DNA from: Verrucomicrobiota bacterium
Lineage (GTDB): Bacteria; Verrucomicrobiota; Verrucomicrobiia; Chthoniobacterales; JAFAMB01
Assembly: GCA_019246215.1 (NCBI GenBank)
Contig: JAFAQT010000357.1
Span: 1-34,631, forward strand
DNA length: 34,631 nt
Direction: 5' to 3'
The position numbers were made by a program, and so were the translations under genes. Under the pieces are notes generated by a model. It had not been told where the DNA came from, made no database searches, and was given only the letters and a program-made list of their open reading frames with translations. This document shows, piece after piece, positions 6,229 to 14,625 of the stretch (its first letter is position 1; every line of letters begins with the position of its first letter).

Positions 6229-8957
6229 TCGTCTATGGCCGGCTCGCTGACAACTTCGGCGCATCGGTCACAAAGGCTTGGATGATCGGGTTGTAATCCA
6301 ACACTACATCTATGGCGCCAACACCGTTCGCAACGCGGATAGGGTGTTTTGGTGACGGCCGCCTTAGAGTCGCCATCTATCGCAACCACATCCAGGTGGC
6401 TGAGGATCAGAAACTCCTCGACTTCGGCGAGATGCAGCTGGTGGATTCGATGTTCTCGCGGCAATGAGAGGACAACGTGAGCCTCGAGTGAGTTTCCGAT
6501 CAGCTTTTGCTGGCGGGCTGTTTCAATGGATTGGGCAACCAGGGAACGAGCGGCAAGCAGAGCATCCACCATCTCGATGGCAGCGAGGTCAACTTGCGAA
6601 GGATCGGGCTCCGGAAGCCTTTCCAGGTGAACAGAGGTCGATTTACCCGAGAAGCTCCATGCCTCCTCGGCGGTAAAAACGAGAATCGGAGCGATCAATC
6701 GCACCAGGGTGTCGAAGGCTTTGTGGAGAACAGTCTGAGTCGCGCGCCGCCGGTGAGAGGAGGCAGCATCGCAATACATCCGGTCCTTGGTCATATCGAT
6801 GTAGAGGCTGCTCAGGTCGACGGCGCAAAATTGGTTCAACGCATGGTACACCTTGTGGAACTCGTACCTTTGGTAAGCCTCTGCGCATTGTTGAATCACC
6901 TGCTGAAGGCGCGATGCCGCCCAACGGTCGATCAGGGTGGGATCTGGCACCCGGTCTTTCGCTGGGTTGAAGTCGTGAAGATTTCCCAAAAGGATTCGCA
7001 GCGTATTTCGAATTCGTCGATAGGTGTCGGCCAATTGGCCGAATATCGTCTCCCCGAATGGAACCTCATCCGTGTAGTTGACGCTAGACACCCACAATCG
7101 GACAATATCTGCTCCGTATTTGTTGATGTAATGTTCTGCTTCGGTCGGTTTGGCATAACCGCCCTGGTCCGACTTGGAAATTTTTCGACGACTATCTACA
7201 TCGACCACGAAAGCGTGGGTGAGAACCTCTCGATAGGGAGCCTCTCTATTGAGAGCGATGCTCGTCAACAACGAGGAGTTGAACCATCCCCGATGTTGAT
7301 CGGTTGCTTCGATGTAAACGTCCGCAGGCCAACGCAACGCCGGATGCCTGCGCAGGACAGCCTCGTGGCTTACTCCCGAATCAATCCAGACATCGAGTGT
7401 GTCATTTCTCCGCTGGAACACCTCTGGCAAACCGAGCTCCTTTGCGAGTGCGGCGTCTCCCAGCTCATACCAAAGATTTGTGCCCCGGTGCTCAACAAGA
7501 TCGGCCATTTTGCGGATCCAGCCCGGATTAAGAATCGGTTTACGGCCATCGTAAAAGACCGGCAGCGGCACTCCCCAGCTACGCTGTCTCGAAATACACC
7601 AGTCCGGGCGCGACTCGACCGTCGCGTAGATCCGGTTTCTACCCCAGTGCGGAATCCAGGTGACTCGGTCGATCGATTGAAGTGCCGCCGACTTCAGGGC
7701 GTCGACACGGATAAAGAACTGTTCGATGGCGCGAAAAATGACGGGCGTCTTGGAACGCCAGCAATTCGGATAGGTGTGATGGTAATCATTAGCAGCAAGC
7801 AAACATCCCACTTCGACGAGCCGATGAATCACGTCCTTGTTTGCGTCGAAAACGTATTTCCCAACCCATTCGGGGATGCCAACTTCTTCAGTATAGCGAC
7901 CGTCATCGTCCACGGGAGATAGGAGAGGGAGTCCGTAGCGGAGGCCGATCTGGTAATCCTCCTCACCATGACCCGGCGCTGTGTGCACGCAACCTGTCCC
8001 GGCCTCAAGGGTGACGGTTTCGCTCAGTAGAACGATCGAGTTACGATCCAGGAAAGGATGACGGCAGAGCCATTTTTCCATGTCGGCTCCGGCAAAAACT
8101 CCGAAAGGTTCTCCGACTGGTCTCCAACCGGTCTCCTCTTGGAAATGACTTACCAGATCTGTCGCCATCAGCAGGACCCTTTCTTTCTCCTGTTCAGGAT
8201 GACGGAATTCCTGCACCAGATATTTGTAAACGGGGTGCACCGAGATCGCCAGGTTGGCGGGAATCGTCCAAGGAGTGGTTGTCCAAATGACGATCGAGGC
8301 CTTTCCCGAAAACGGTCCGGTCCGAATCGGGAACTCGACATAAATCGAAGGATCTGTCCGTTCCTTGTATTCGACCTCAGCTTCTGCCAGTGCGGTTTGT
8401 GCGCCGGTACTCCAAAAGACCGGTTTCTTGCTCTGATAAACCAACCCCTTTTCCACCAGTTCAGCAAAGACGCGAAGAATGATCGCTTCATAGGAAGGAT
8501 CTAGCGTCAGGTAAGGATGTTCCCAGTCTCCGAAGACGCCGAGCCGTCGAAATTGCCGCCTTTGAATATCGATGTACTTGCGGGCGTAGGCCTCGGAGCG
8601 TTTGCGAACCTCGAGCGGAGAAAGACCTTTGGATTCCTTGACGACTTTAAACTCGATCGGCAACCCATGACAATCCCAGCCCGGGATGTAAGGTGCTCTG
8701 AAGCCGGCCATTGCCCGGCTCTTTACGATCAGATCCTTCAAGATCTTGTTGAGCGCTGTTCCCATGTGAACATCGCCATTGGCGAAAGGGGGACCGTCGT
8801 GCAGAACAAACAGGGGACCGTCCTTTCGCACTTCTTGAATCTGCGCGTAAATATGCTCAGCATTCCACCGCGCTAGAATCTCCGGTTCCCGACTGGTCAG
8901 ATTGGCCTTCATCGGGAACTCCGTCCTCGGCAGATTCAATGTCTCTTTGTAATTCAT
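6225..8957 (-). CDS. ileS: Isoleucyl-tRNA synthetase
   Basis: 910 residues from the ATG at 8957; an upstream in-frame start at 9014 would add 19 atypical residues. It charges tRNA-Ile with isoleucine and proofreads valine. Class I signatures are visible: GDVHMG at 61-66 in place of HIGH, and KISKS at 592-596 in place of KMSKS. The editing domain contains WTTTPWTIPANLA from about 225 and GTGCVHTAPGHGEEDY from about 320. The end carries a zinc finger with two pairs of Cys (CERC and, after about 15 residues, CDRC), as in bacterial-type IleRS. It leads an operon with lspA and diverges from the M50 protease gene. A 12-base direct repeat lies in the divergent region. Confidence 0.97.
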   Translation of the reverse strand: MNYKETLNLPRTEFPMKANLTSREPEILARWNAEHIYAQIQEVRKDGPLFVLHDGPPFANGDVHMGTALNKILKDLIVKSRAMAGFRAPYIPGWDCHGLPIEFKVVKESKGLSPLEVRKRSEAYARKYIDIQRRQFRRLGVFGDWEHPYLTLDPSYEAIILRVFAELVEKGLVYQSKKPVFWSTGAQTALAEAEVEYKERTDPSIYVEFPIRTGPFSGKASIVIWTTTPWTIPANLAISVHPVYKYLVQEFRHPEQEKERVLLMATDLVSHFQEETGWRPVGEPFGVFAGADMEKWLCRHPFLDRNSIVLLSETVTLEAGTGCVHTAPGHGEEDYQIGLRYGLPLLSPVDDDGRYTEEVGIPEWVGKYVFDANKDVIHRLVEVGCLLAANDYHHTYPNCWRSKTPVIFRAIEQFFIRVDALKSAALQSIDRVTWIPHWGRNRIYATVESRPDWCISRQRSWGVPLPVFYDGRKPILNPGWIRKMADLVEHRGTNLWYELGDAALAKELGLPEVFQRRNDTLDVWIDSGVSHEAVLRRHPALRWPADVYIEATDQHRGWFNSSLLTSIALNREAPYREVLTHAFVVDVDSRRKISKSDQGGYAKPTEAEHYINKYGADIVRLWVSSVNYTDEVPFGETIFGQLADTYRRIRNTLRILLGNLHDFNPAKDRVPDPTLIDRWAASRLQQVIQQCAEAYQRYEFHKVYHALNQFCAVDLSSLYIDMTKDRMYCDAASSHRRRATQTVLHKAFDTLVRLIAPILVFTAEEAWSFSGKSTSVHLERLPEPDPSQVDLAAIEMVDALLAARSLVAQSIETARQQKLIGNSLEAHVVLSLPREHRIHQLHLAEVEEFLILSHLDVVAIDGDSKAAVTKTPYPRCERCWRHRCSVGLQPDHPSLCDRCAEVVSEPAIDE

Positions 8958-9012
8958 TCGAAGAACACCGAAGCTAACATCAATTGGATAGATCACAACG
9001 CGGCGAGGCCGC

Positions 9013-9040
9013 AACCAATTCCTGAATTAACCAATTCCTG
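9013..9040. repeat. 12-base direct repeat in the ileS / M50 divergent promoter region
   Basis: AACCAATTCCTG occurs at 9013-9024 and again at 9029-9040, separated by AATT, giving a 16-base period. It lies upstream of both divergent genes, about 55 bases from the ileS start and 90 from the protease start, a sensible place for a regulator site. No regulator is known to me for this sequence. Confidence 0.45.
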
Positions 9041-9128
9041 CAAGAATGCGAAACAACACTGGCAGAAGGTGTATCCGGCATGTGATATGCCCTTTCGCGG
9101 CACCAAGGGATGCGTCGCGCGTCGAGCG

Positions 9129-10232
9129 ATGAGATGGTCTTTTAAAGTTGCGCGGATTGGCGGAATCGATGTCCGGATACATGTCACGTTCTTTTTATTG
9201 CTGGCATTGTTCGCTTCCTTTTATGGCCCACAGGGCGGGTATTCCGGGACGCTGAAGGTGGTTATCTTTTTCCTTCTGGTATTCCTGTGCGTGTTATTGC
9301 ACGAGTTTGGCCACGCGTTTGCGGGGAAGGCTTACGGGATACGGACCGTGGATATCACTTTGCTTCCAATCGGCGGCGTTGCGCGCATGGAACGGATGCC
9401 GGAAAAACCGGCTCAGGAGTTGGTAGTAGCGATCGCTGGTCCGCTCGTGAACGTCGTCATCGCGAGTACATTGTTGTTTGTCTTAGCCGTGACGGGCAAT
9501 CTGGATTTCGGCGAATTGGTGGATCCGACGAGGTTCAACGCAATGTGGGCGTTGCTTTACACCAACCTCATGATGGTGCTCTTTAATCTGATTCCTGCTT
9601 TTCCTTTGGACGGAGGCCGCGTCCTTCGCGCGCTGCTCGCCACAAGGTTCAGCTACGAGCGGGCCACCCAGATTGCTGCGACGGTCGGTCAGGTGTTGGC
9701 GCTACTGATGGGAGTGTGGGCTCTCAGCAAGGGGCCGGCTTCGCTGGCGCTTATCGCCATTTTCATTTACATGGGTGCGGAAAGTGAGTCGTCCTTCGTG
9801 CAAATGCGACACGCGACGTCGGATATTCCGGTTGCGAGTGCGATGGTAACTCGATTCGATACCTTGAATTACCAGGCGACCCTGGATCAAGCAGTTGACG
9901 CCTTGCTCGGCAGCTCTCAACACGAATTTCCCGTTCTTGACACGAATGGCGGTTTTGCGGGTCTGTTGACAAAGCACGATCTGCTGGTGGCTTTGCGGAA
10001 GACCGGCTCTGATGCGCCAGTGAGCGACGTCATGATCAGGGGGTTGCCAACGCTGGTACCACAGATGAGTCTCGATCACGCGTTTTCCAAGATCAGAGAG
10101 GCGAATGTCTCCGCCTTACCAGTGGTCGACAGTGCGGGTCAGCTGATCGGGTTGTTCACCACAGAAAACGTTAGTGAATTGCTCATGGTGCAAAGCGCGC
10201 TTGCCAATAAACCGCGTCGTTTTCGGCGTTAG
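9129..10232 (+). CDS. Site-2-type intramembrane zinc metalloprotease (M50) with CBS domain pair
   Basis: 367 residues from the ATG at 9129; the frame is open from 9069 but the extra 20 residues look non-native. M50 proteases cut membrane-bound substrates within the bilayer. HEFGH at 58-62 supplies the two His ligands and the catalytic Glu. NLIPAFPLDGGR at 153-164 supplies the third zinc ligand, Asp161. The N-terminus (MRWSFKVARIGGIDVRIH) and the several membrane segments are typical of the SpoIVFB-like subgroup with CBS domains. The C-terminal part, about 235-355, reads as two CBS motifs (AMVTRFDTLNY and DVMIRGLPTLVP), which usually bind adenine nucleotides and would tie activity to energy state. 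No substrate is obvious nearby. Confidence 0.9.
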   Translation: MRWSFKVARIGGIDVRIHVTFFLLLALFASFYGPQGGYSGTLKVVIFFLLVFLCVLLHEFGHAFAGKAYGIRTVDITLLPIGGVARMERMPEKPAQELVVAIAGPLVNVVIASTLLFVLAVTGNLDFGELVDPTRFNAMWALLYTNLMMVLFNLIPAFPLDGGRVLRALLATRFSYERATQIAATVGQVLALLMGVWALSKGPASLALIAIFIYMGAESESSFVQMRHATSDIPVASAMVTRFDTLNYQATLDQAVDALLGSSQHEFPVLDTNGGFAGLLTKHDLLVALRKTGSDAPVSDVMIRGLPTLVPQMSLDHAFSKIREANVSALPVVDSAGQLIGLFTTENVSELLMVQSALANKPRRFRR

Positions 10233-10660
10233 CGCGAATTATCTAAAATCAAGGCGCTTCTGATATTTGCGCGCTGCAAAGCCGCTTGCGAAGCGGTTTG
10301 GGGAATGATTGGAAAAAGACGAATAGCGGGTCGCTGGTCAAGAAAGGGGACAGACTAAAGAGCCAGGACAACCTCGCGCCGTACCCTGAAGCTGCAGGGG
10401 GGGTCTTCGGCGGGGAACGACCCACGCTGAAAGCCGGAGCTAGCGCTTCCGGAGCCGAAAACGGCGCAAAAAAACTGCGCAATACGACTGTGCGGTCTTG
10501 CAGTGTGCGGGCGAAACGGGGCCTGTGATCTCTCGATCGCGGCTTGCTCGGCTCTATCTGTCCACCAAATCGGAACCGCACCCCAGAGAGATGAGGACGA
10601 GTTCAAGGAAGCGACTTTGTAGCGCGAATTGTGACAAGCTGGCGCTCGTAATATTTCGGG
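10233..10660. other. Non-coding spacer rich in small hairpins
   Basis: The 428 bases between the M50 gene and the acid-sugar cluster hold no convincing gene. Seen: CCGCTT-GCG-AAGCGG at 10282-10296, which could end the M50 transcript although no long T run follows; CCGGA with TCCGG around 10435-10455; GCGCA with TGCGC around an A7-type loop near 10465-10480; and GAAAGGGGACAGACTAAAG near 10342-10360. The last phrase resembles dispersed repeats seen near RAYT-type transposases in other genomes, from memory only. The spacer could be a repeat element or a transcribed RNA. No transposase gene is present. Confidence 0.4.
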
Positions 10661-11566
10661 CTAGCGGTTTCTGGCCACAGAGACGCCACTTACCTTTTCG
10701 AACAGCTTTACGATGGAGGCATCATCCTGATTTCCCAAACCAGAAGCGGCTGCGGCGAGAAAGAATTGGTGCGCAATCGCTGCCATCGGCAGTGGGAATC
10801 TTAACTCTTGCGCAACGTCCAGGACGATACCGAGATCTTTAACGAATATATTCACTGCGCTCAATGGCGTGAAGTCCCCCTTCAGCATGTGCGGCACGCG
10901 ATTATTGAACATCCACGAAGACCCGGCGCTATGTGAAATGACCTCAAAAAGCATCTCAGGATCGACACCAGCGCGGGTACCGAACGCCATTGCCTCGGCC
11001 GCAAGCACGATATGAGAGCCGGCCAGCAGCTGGTTCACGGTTTTGACAATCGAAGCTAGACCCGGTTCGGTGCCAATCCGATAGATTTTCGCTGCCATGG
11101 CCCGCAGAACCGGTTCGGCAGTTTCGAAAGCTTCATCACTCCCAGAGGCCATGATAGACAGACCTCCCGATTGGGCCCCGACCACTCCGCCGCTCACTGG
11201 GGCGTCGATAAAAAGGTGGCCTGATTTGCCAAGGCGTTTCCCGAGTTCTCGACTGAACGCTGGAGAAACAGTACTCATCGCAATGACGACCCCTTTCGGT
11301 CGAAGGCGCTTCAGCGCTCCTTCGCCGCCGAACAAAACAGACTCGATTTGTTCGGCGTTGAGGACCATTGCGACAAAAATGTCTGCATCGATTGCAGCGT
11401 CAGCGGGGGAGTCGCACCATTGGCCGCCTGCGTCGGTCCACCGTTCCTTGACCTCAGCGCGGGCATCCACTCCTGCTACCTGAAACCCTTTTTTAAGTAA
11501 TTGAGTCGCCATGCCCATCCCCATAGCGCCAAGCCCAGCGAATCCGACCTTATTTGCTTCAGGCAT
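10661..11566 (-). CDS. ltnD: NAD(P)-dependent four-carbon acid-sugar dehydrogenase (L-threonate dehydrogenase-like, 3-hydroxyisobutyrate dehydrogenase family)
   Basis: 301 residues from the ATG at 11566. The longer open frame to 11812 only adds antisense-like sequence lying over otnI. It oxidises the C2 hydroxyl of a tetronate, probably L-threonate or D-erythronate, to 2-oxo-tetronate. Seen: a Rossmann start (VGFAGLGAMGMGMA, residues 7-20), the substrate loop DAPVSGG at 121-127, and the catalytic Lys175 in KTVNQLL. The start overlaps the end of otnI by 8 bases, so the two are coupled. The four-gene context of dehydrogenase, isomerase, kinase and decarboxylase picks the acid-sugar branch over valine breakdown. 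Which stereoisomer is used cannot be read from sequence. Confidence 0.85.
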   Translation of the reverse strand: MPEANKVGFAGLGAMGMGMATQLLKKGFQVAGVDARAEVKERWTDAGGQWCDSPADAAIDADIFVAMVLNAEQIESVLFGGEGALKRLRPKGVVIAMSTVSPAFSRELGKRLGKSGHLFIDAPVSGGVVGAQSGGLSIMASGSDEAFETAEPVLRAMAAKIYRIGTEPGLASIVKTVNQLLAGSHIVLAAEAMAFGTRAGVDPEMLFEVISHSAGSSWMFNNRVPHMLKGDFTPLSAVNIFVKDLGIVLDVAQELRFPLPMAAIAHQFFLAAAASGLGNQDDASIVKLFEKVSGVSVARNR

Positions 11567-12338
11567 AAGATGTTTTAGCAAGCCAACCGAGACCGTCCTC
11601 AGTTCGTCCTTTCGGTCGGTATTCGCAGCCGATCCAGCCATCGTAATGAAGTGAGTCCACCAGATGGAACAAAAACGGAAAATAGACTTCGCCCGAATCC
11701 GGTTCGGCTCGATCTGGAACTCCCGCCACTTGGAAGTGCCCGATCTTCGAAAAAAACTTCTCCGTTCGTCGGACAAGATCGCCACCCGTGATTTGGGCGT
11801 GATACCAGTCAAATTGGATTTTCAGTGCGGGATGCGAAAGCTCCTGGAGGATGCGATCCGCCTGTTCAACGGAAGTTAAGTAATACCCGGGGAAATCCCG
11901 TACATTGATCGGTTCGATAAGAATAGTGAACTCGGAGTTTTCCGTCTTGTGTAAGGCGTATTCTAGGTTGGTCAAAAAGGTGCGATCCGCCTCTTTTTGA
12001 TCCCAGTCGCTGGTGATTCCCGACATGATGTGGATTCGCTTACAATCCAAGCTTTCCGCGTACTCGAGCGCTTTGGCAAACGTCTGGCGAAAGTTTCTTT
12101 CCCGTCCGGGTATCGCTGCCAACCCTCGTTCACCGGCAGCAAAATCACCTGGTGGCGCGTTGATCAATACCAACTCCTGGCCATTCGATTGAAGCGCCGC
12201 GCGGATTTCCGAGGGCGGGTGATCGTATGGGAACAAGATTTCGATCCCTGTAAATCCGGCGTTCGCGGCGGCTGCGAAGCGATCTAAGAACGGTTTTTCC
12301 TGAAAGAGCCAGGTAAGGTTGGCGTCGAATCTAAGCAT
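11559..12338 (-). CDS. otnI: 2-oxo-tetronate isomerase (hydroxypyruvate isomerase family)
   Basis: 259 residues, the normal length of the Hyi/OtnI family of TIM-barrel isomerases. It converts 2-oxo-tetronate to 3-oxo-tetronate between the dehydrogenase and kinase steps. Family features: the opening MLRFDANLTWLFQE, GFTGIEILFPYDHP, RIHIMSG, the metal-binding Glu in ILIEPIN, IQFDWYHAQ and the closing GWIGCEYRPKG. A plain hydroxypyruvate isomerase would look similar; the neighbours kinase and decarboxylase favour OtnI. The region directly upstream of its ATG is filled by a degenerate repeat and has no clear Shine-Dalgarno sequence, so the ribosome binding site may have been altered by the repeat. 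Confidence 0.87.
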   Translation of the reverse strand: MLRFDANLTWLFQEKPFLDRFAAAANAGFTGIEILFPYDHPPSEIRAALQSNGQELVLINAPPGDFAAGERGLAAIPGRERNFRQTFAKALEYAESLDCKRIHIMSGITSDWDQKEADRTFLTNLEYALHKTENSEFTILIEPINVRDFPGYYLTSVEQADRILQELSHPALKIQFDWYHAQITGGDLVRRTEKFFSKIGHFQVAGVPDRAEPDSGEVYFPFLFHLVDSLHYDGWIGCEYRPKGRTEDGLGWLAKTSYA

Positions 12339-12341
12339 ATG

Positions 12342-12405
12342 CAGTTGTAAGTGTCGGTGTCAGAGCAACAGCCGGTTCTCAGTACCAGTTGTCAGTAGCC
12401 AGCGG
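12342..12405. repeat. Degenerate heptad-like repeat between otnC and otnI
   Basis: On the minus strand this reads as units such as CTGACAA, CTGGTA, CTGAGAA and CTGACAC. It is the longest patch of the family seen at 3214-3435, 20774-20793 and 33093-33141. It splits an otherwise closely packed operon and reaches to within four bases of the otnI start. Confidence 0.5.
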
Positions 12406-12449
12406 TTCGTCGATGGTTGCACTTTCGCTAACGCGCGAAAATCTTGGTA

Positions 12450-13097
12450 TTACGATTCCCATTGTGCTCCAAATGTCTCGCGTAGCTCTTGTATCTGTGC
12501 AGCTTCCAACGTCCGGATTTTTTGGCCGTGCAGGAGGAGCATCAATTTGGACGTTTCCTCGAGTTCTTCGATCGCATACATCGCTGAATCGAGGTCATTA
12601 CCCGAAACTAGCGGTCCGTGGTTGGCCAGAAGGACAGCGGTATGCGTGTCCGCGTGCTTTGCGATTTCTGCTGCCAGAGCTTTGTCGCCGGGGCGAAAAT
12701 AAGGAATCAGCGGCAGTTTTCCGACCCGCATCACGAAATAGGGCGTAATTGGCGGGATGCAGCTTGCCGAGTCGAGTCCATCCAGGCAAGAGACCGCGGC
12801 GGCGTAGCTGCTATGGAGATGCACGATTGCGCCGCTCTGCAGGCGTTTTTGGTACATTGCGAGATGCAGAAAAGACTCTTTGCTAGGCTTGGCGCCGGAA
12901 ATAAGGGTTCCGTTCCAATCCAATTTGGAGAGAGTGCCCGGATCGAGTTCTCCAAGACAAGAATTGGTGGGAGTCAGCAACCAGCCATTTTCCAATCGAG
13001 CGCTGATATTACCACTGCTTCCTGGGCTTAAGCCACGCCTGTAGAGACTGCGTCCGATATCGACTATTCGCTCTCGAAGTTTCAATTCGGCGGTCAT
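12450..13097 (-). CDS. otnC: 3-oxo-tetronate 4-phosphate decarboxylase (class II aldolase family)
   Basis: 215 residues. It converts 3-oxo-tetronate 4-phosphate to dihydroxyacetone phosphate and CO2, the last step of the four-carbon acid-sugar route. The class II aldolase/adducin fold is shown by GSSGNISAR at 26-34, the catalytic Glu74 in KPSKES, HLH at 93-95 and NHG at 159-161; His93, His95 and His160 are the zinc ligands. The start overlaps the stop of otnK (ATGA), so the kinase and decarboxylase are translated together. An L-fuculose-phosphate type aldolase is the alternative, but the DUF1537 kinase next door makes the decarboxylase the better call. Confidence 0.87.
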   Translation of the reverse strand: MTAELKLRERIVDIGRSLYRRGLSPGSSGNISARLENGWLLTPTNSCLGELDPGTLSKLDWNGTLISGAKPSKESFLHLAMYQKRLQSGAIVHLHSSYAAAVSCLDGLDSASCIPPITPYFVMRVGKLPLIPYFRPGDKALAAEIAKHADTHTAVLLANHGPLVSGNDLDSAMYAIEELEETSKLMLLLHGQKIRTLEAAQIQELRETFGAQWES

Positions 13098-14362
13098 TTA
13101 GGTGTTCCGAGGAAACGCCATGCGTCCACAAAGAATTCTTCCGACCCGAAGTTCCCTGATTTCAAGGCGAGCGCAATTTCTCTATTGCTGCCAGAAGCTA
13201 ACGTCCAAGGTACTCCAGCAGCAATCTCCGGCCCGATGCGCAAGAGGTCCAAACCAAGTTTCGAAACGACTGCTCCGGAAGTCTCGCCCCCGGCCACGAT
13301 GAGTTGAAAGATTTCCTCGTTGACAAAGTTTTCGGCCACCTCTGCAAGAAAGCTTTCGCATAGGTCGCCCGCGCGATTGGCACCCAGACTTTTCTGATTC
13401 GACGCTACCTCATCAGGGGATCCGCTTGTATAGACGAGCAGCGGATCTGGATTTGAACGATGCTCTTTCGCCCAGCTTAGTACGCGTTCGAGCGTGGCAT
13501 CGAATTGGGCGGCAAGCTCCTCTGGGACGACCTTAAAGTGGGGATAGACTTTCTTAGCCGCTTCAATCTGCTTTAAAGTCATTCGTGAGCAACTGCCGGC
13601 CAAAATCGCACGCCGACCAGCTGGGGCGATCGCCTTGGCGGCGCGTCCCTTTTGCAATCCGAAGTTTTTGCCAAGTCCGATGGCGAGGCCGGAACCGCCA
13701 GTAACCAATCTTAAATGTCTTGCTGCGCCGGCCAAAACAACTAGATCTTCGTTTGAAGTCGCATCAGTAATAGCCACTGTCCCAGGCTGACCCTCGCGTG
13801 TATCAAACGCATGCGAAACCGCTTTCTCACCCTGCCGAACCAGATCGAGCCGGATGAGGCCCACCGTTAAACGCGTCTGGGCAGCCAAAACTCGAACGAT
13901 GTTCGGATCCGTCATCGGGGTGAGCGGATGATGCTGCATACCGCTCTCGTTCAAAAGTTGGTCATGAACAAAAAGATGGCCGCGGTATACCGTCCGCCCA
14001 TTGTCCGGAAACGCGGGAGAGGCAATCGTAAAGGAGGCGCCGATTTCCCGCAAAAGGAGCTCGATCACAGGGCCGATATTTCCGCGAGGAGTCGAGTCGA
14101 ACGTGGAGCAGTATTTGAAGTAGAATTGCCGGCAACCAATCGATTCCAGCCAATGGAGCGCCTCCTTGGATTCGCGCAGGGCCTGTTCGACGGGGCAGGT
14201 ACGAGTTTTGAGCGCGACCACCACGGCATCGATCTCTTCGAGCTTTGTAGCCGGTTTCGGGATACCGATCGTTTGAACGGTTCGAAATCCGCCTTTCACC
14301 AGATTATTGGCTAAATCGGTTCCGCCGGTGAAATCATCTGCGATGCAGCCTAGAACAGGCAT
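13094..14362 (-). CDS. otnK: 3-oxo-tetronate kinase (DUF1537 / four-carbon acid sugar kinase)
   Basis: 422 residues, full length for the family. It uses ATP to phosphorylate 3-oxo-tetronate at C4. The N-terminus MPVLGCIADDFTGGTDLAN carries the family hallmark DDFTG at 9-13, followed by VVVALKTRT and QFYFKYCSTFDSTPRGN, which form the sugar-binding N-terminal domain. The C-terminal nucleotide-binding domain includes VYTSGSPDEV, VAGGETSGAV and GVPWTLASG. It is the first gene of the minus-strand cluster and overlaps otnC by four bases. An inverted repeat 35 bases upstream is a good operator candidate. No regulator or sugar-acid transporter is adjacent, so uptake and control must be encoded elsewhere. 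Confidence 0.93.
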   Translation of the reverse strand: MPVLGCIADDFTGGTDLANNLVKGGFRTVQTIGIPKPATKLEEIDAVVVALKTRTCPVEQALRESKEALHWLESIGCRQFYFKYCSTFDSTPRGNIGPVIELLLREIGASFTIASPAFPDNGRTVYRGHLFVHDQLLNESGMQHHPLTPMTDPNIVRVLAAQTRLTVGLIRLDLVRQGEKAVSHAFDTREGQPGTVAITDATSNEDLVVLAGAARHLRLVTGGSGLAIGLGKNFGLQKGRAAKAIAPAGRRAILAGSCSRMTLKQIEAAKKVYPHFKVVPEELAAQFDATLERVLSWAKEHRSNPDPLLVYTSGSPDEVASNQKSLGANRAGDLCESFLAEVAENFVNEEIFQLIVAGGETSGAVVSKLGLDLLRIGPEIAAGVPWTLASGSNREIALALKSGNFGSEEFFVDAWRFLGTPK

Positions 14363-14396
14363 GGGATTTTTTGGGGGTGTTCAGATTCTAAGCATA

Positions 14397-14422
14397 ACTT
14401 CCAATGAGTGTCTTTTGGAAGT
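14397..14422. promoter_or_regulatory. Candidate operator: perfect 8-base inverted repeat upstream of otnK
   Basis: ACTTCCAA (14397-14404) and TTGGAAGT (14415-14422) are exact reverse complements, separated by ten bases, and lie about 35 bases before the otnK start. The half-site spacing (18 bases centre to centre) suits a dimeric repressor or activator. It is not followed by a U run in either direction, so a terminator is less likely. The remaining spacer up to the GNAT gene (14423-14625) shows nothing clear. Confidence 0.45.
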
Positions 14423-14625
14423 CTCTCCTTTGATTTCTTTTTGAGGCTGGAAGACCTGCAGGAAGCAACTTTCCTGATCAGGCCGTCGACGCTCGATTGT
14501 TGCTCGATGCTTTGTCCCGCCAGAAGTCTACTTACTAAGCGAGCACCACTGAGGCGTTCGAAGGCTCAGCTGCAGTGAAGATTTCAAGGCATGAAAATCC
14601 GGACGCTTCGATTACTGTTGATTTC

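Noticed and set aside
6507-7922. 471-codon open frame on the plus strand
   Set aside because: It lies entirely antisense to ileS, whose motifs are all intact, and has no recognisable domain. It is a shadow of the codon pattern of ileS.
10249-10606. Open frames of 80-114 codons on both strands
   Set aside because: Low-complexity, R- and S-rich translations with no motif, in a hairpin-rich spacer.
11567-11812. Longer N-terminus for the dehydrogenase gene (ltnD)
   Set aside because: The extra 82 residues lie over otnI in another frame and are not part of the 300-residue family; the Rossmann start fits the ATG at 11566.
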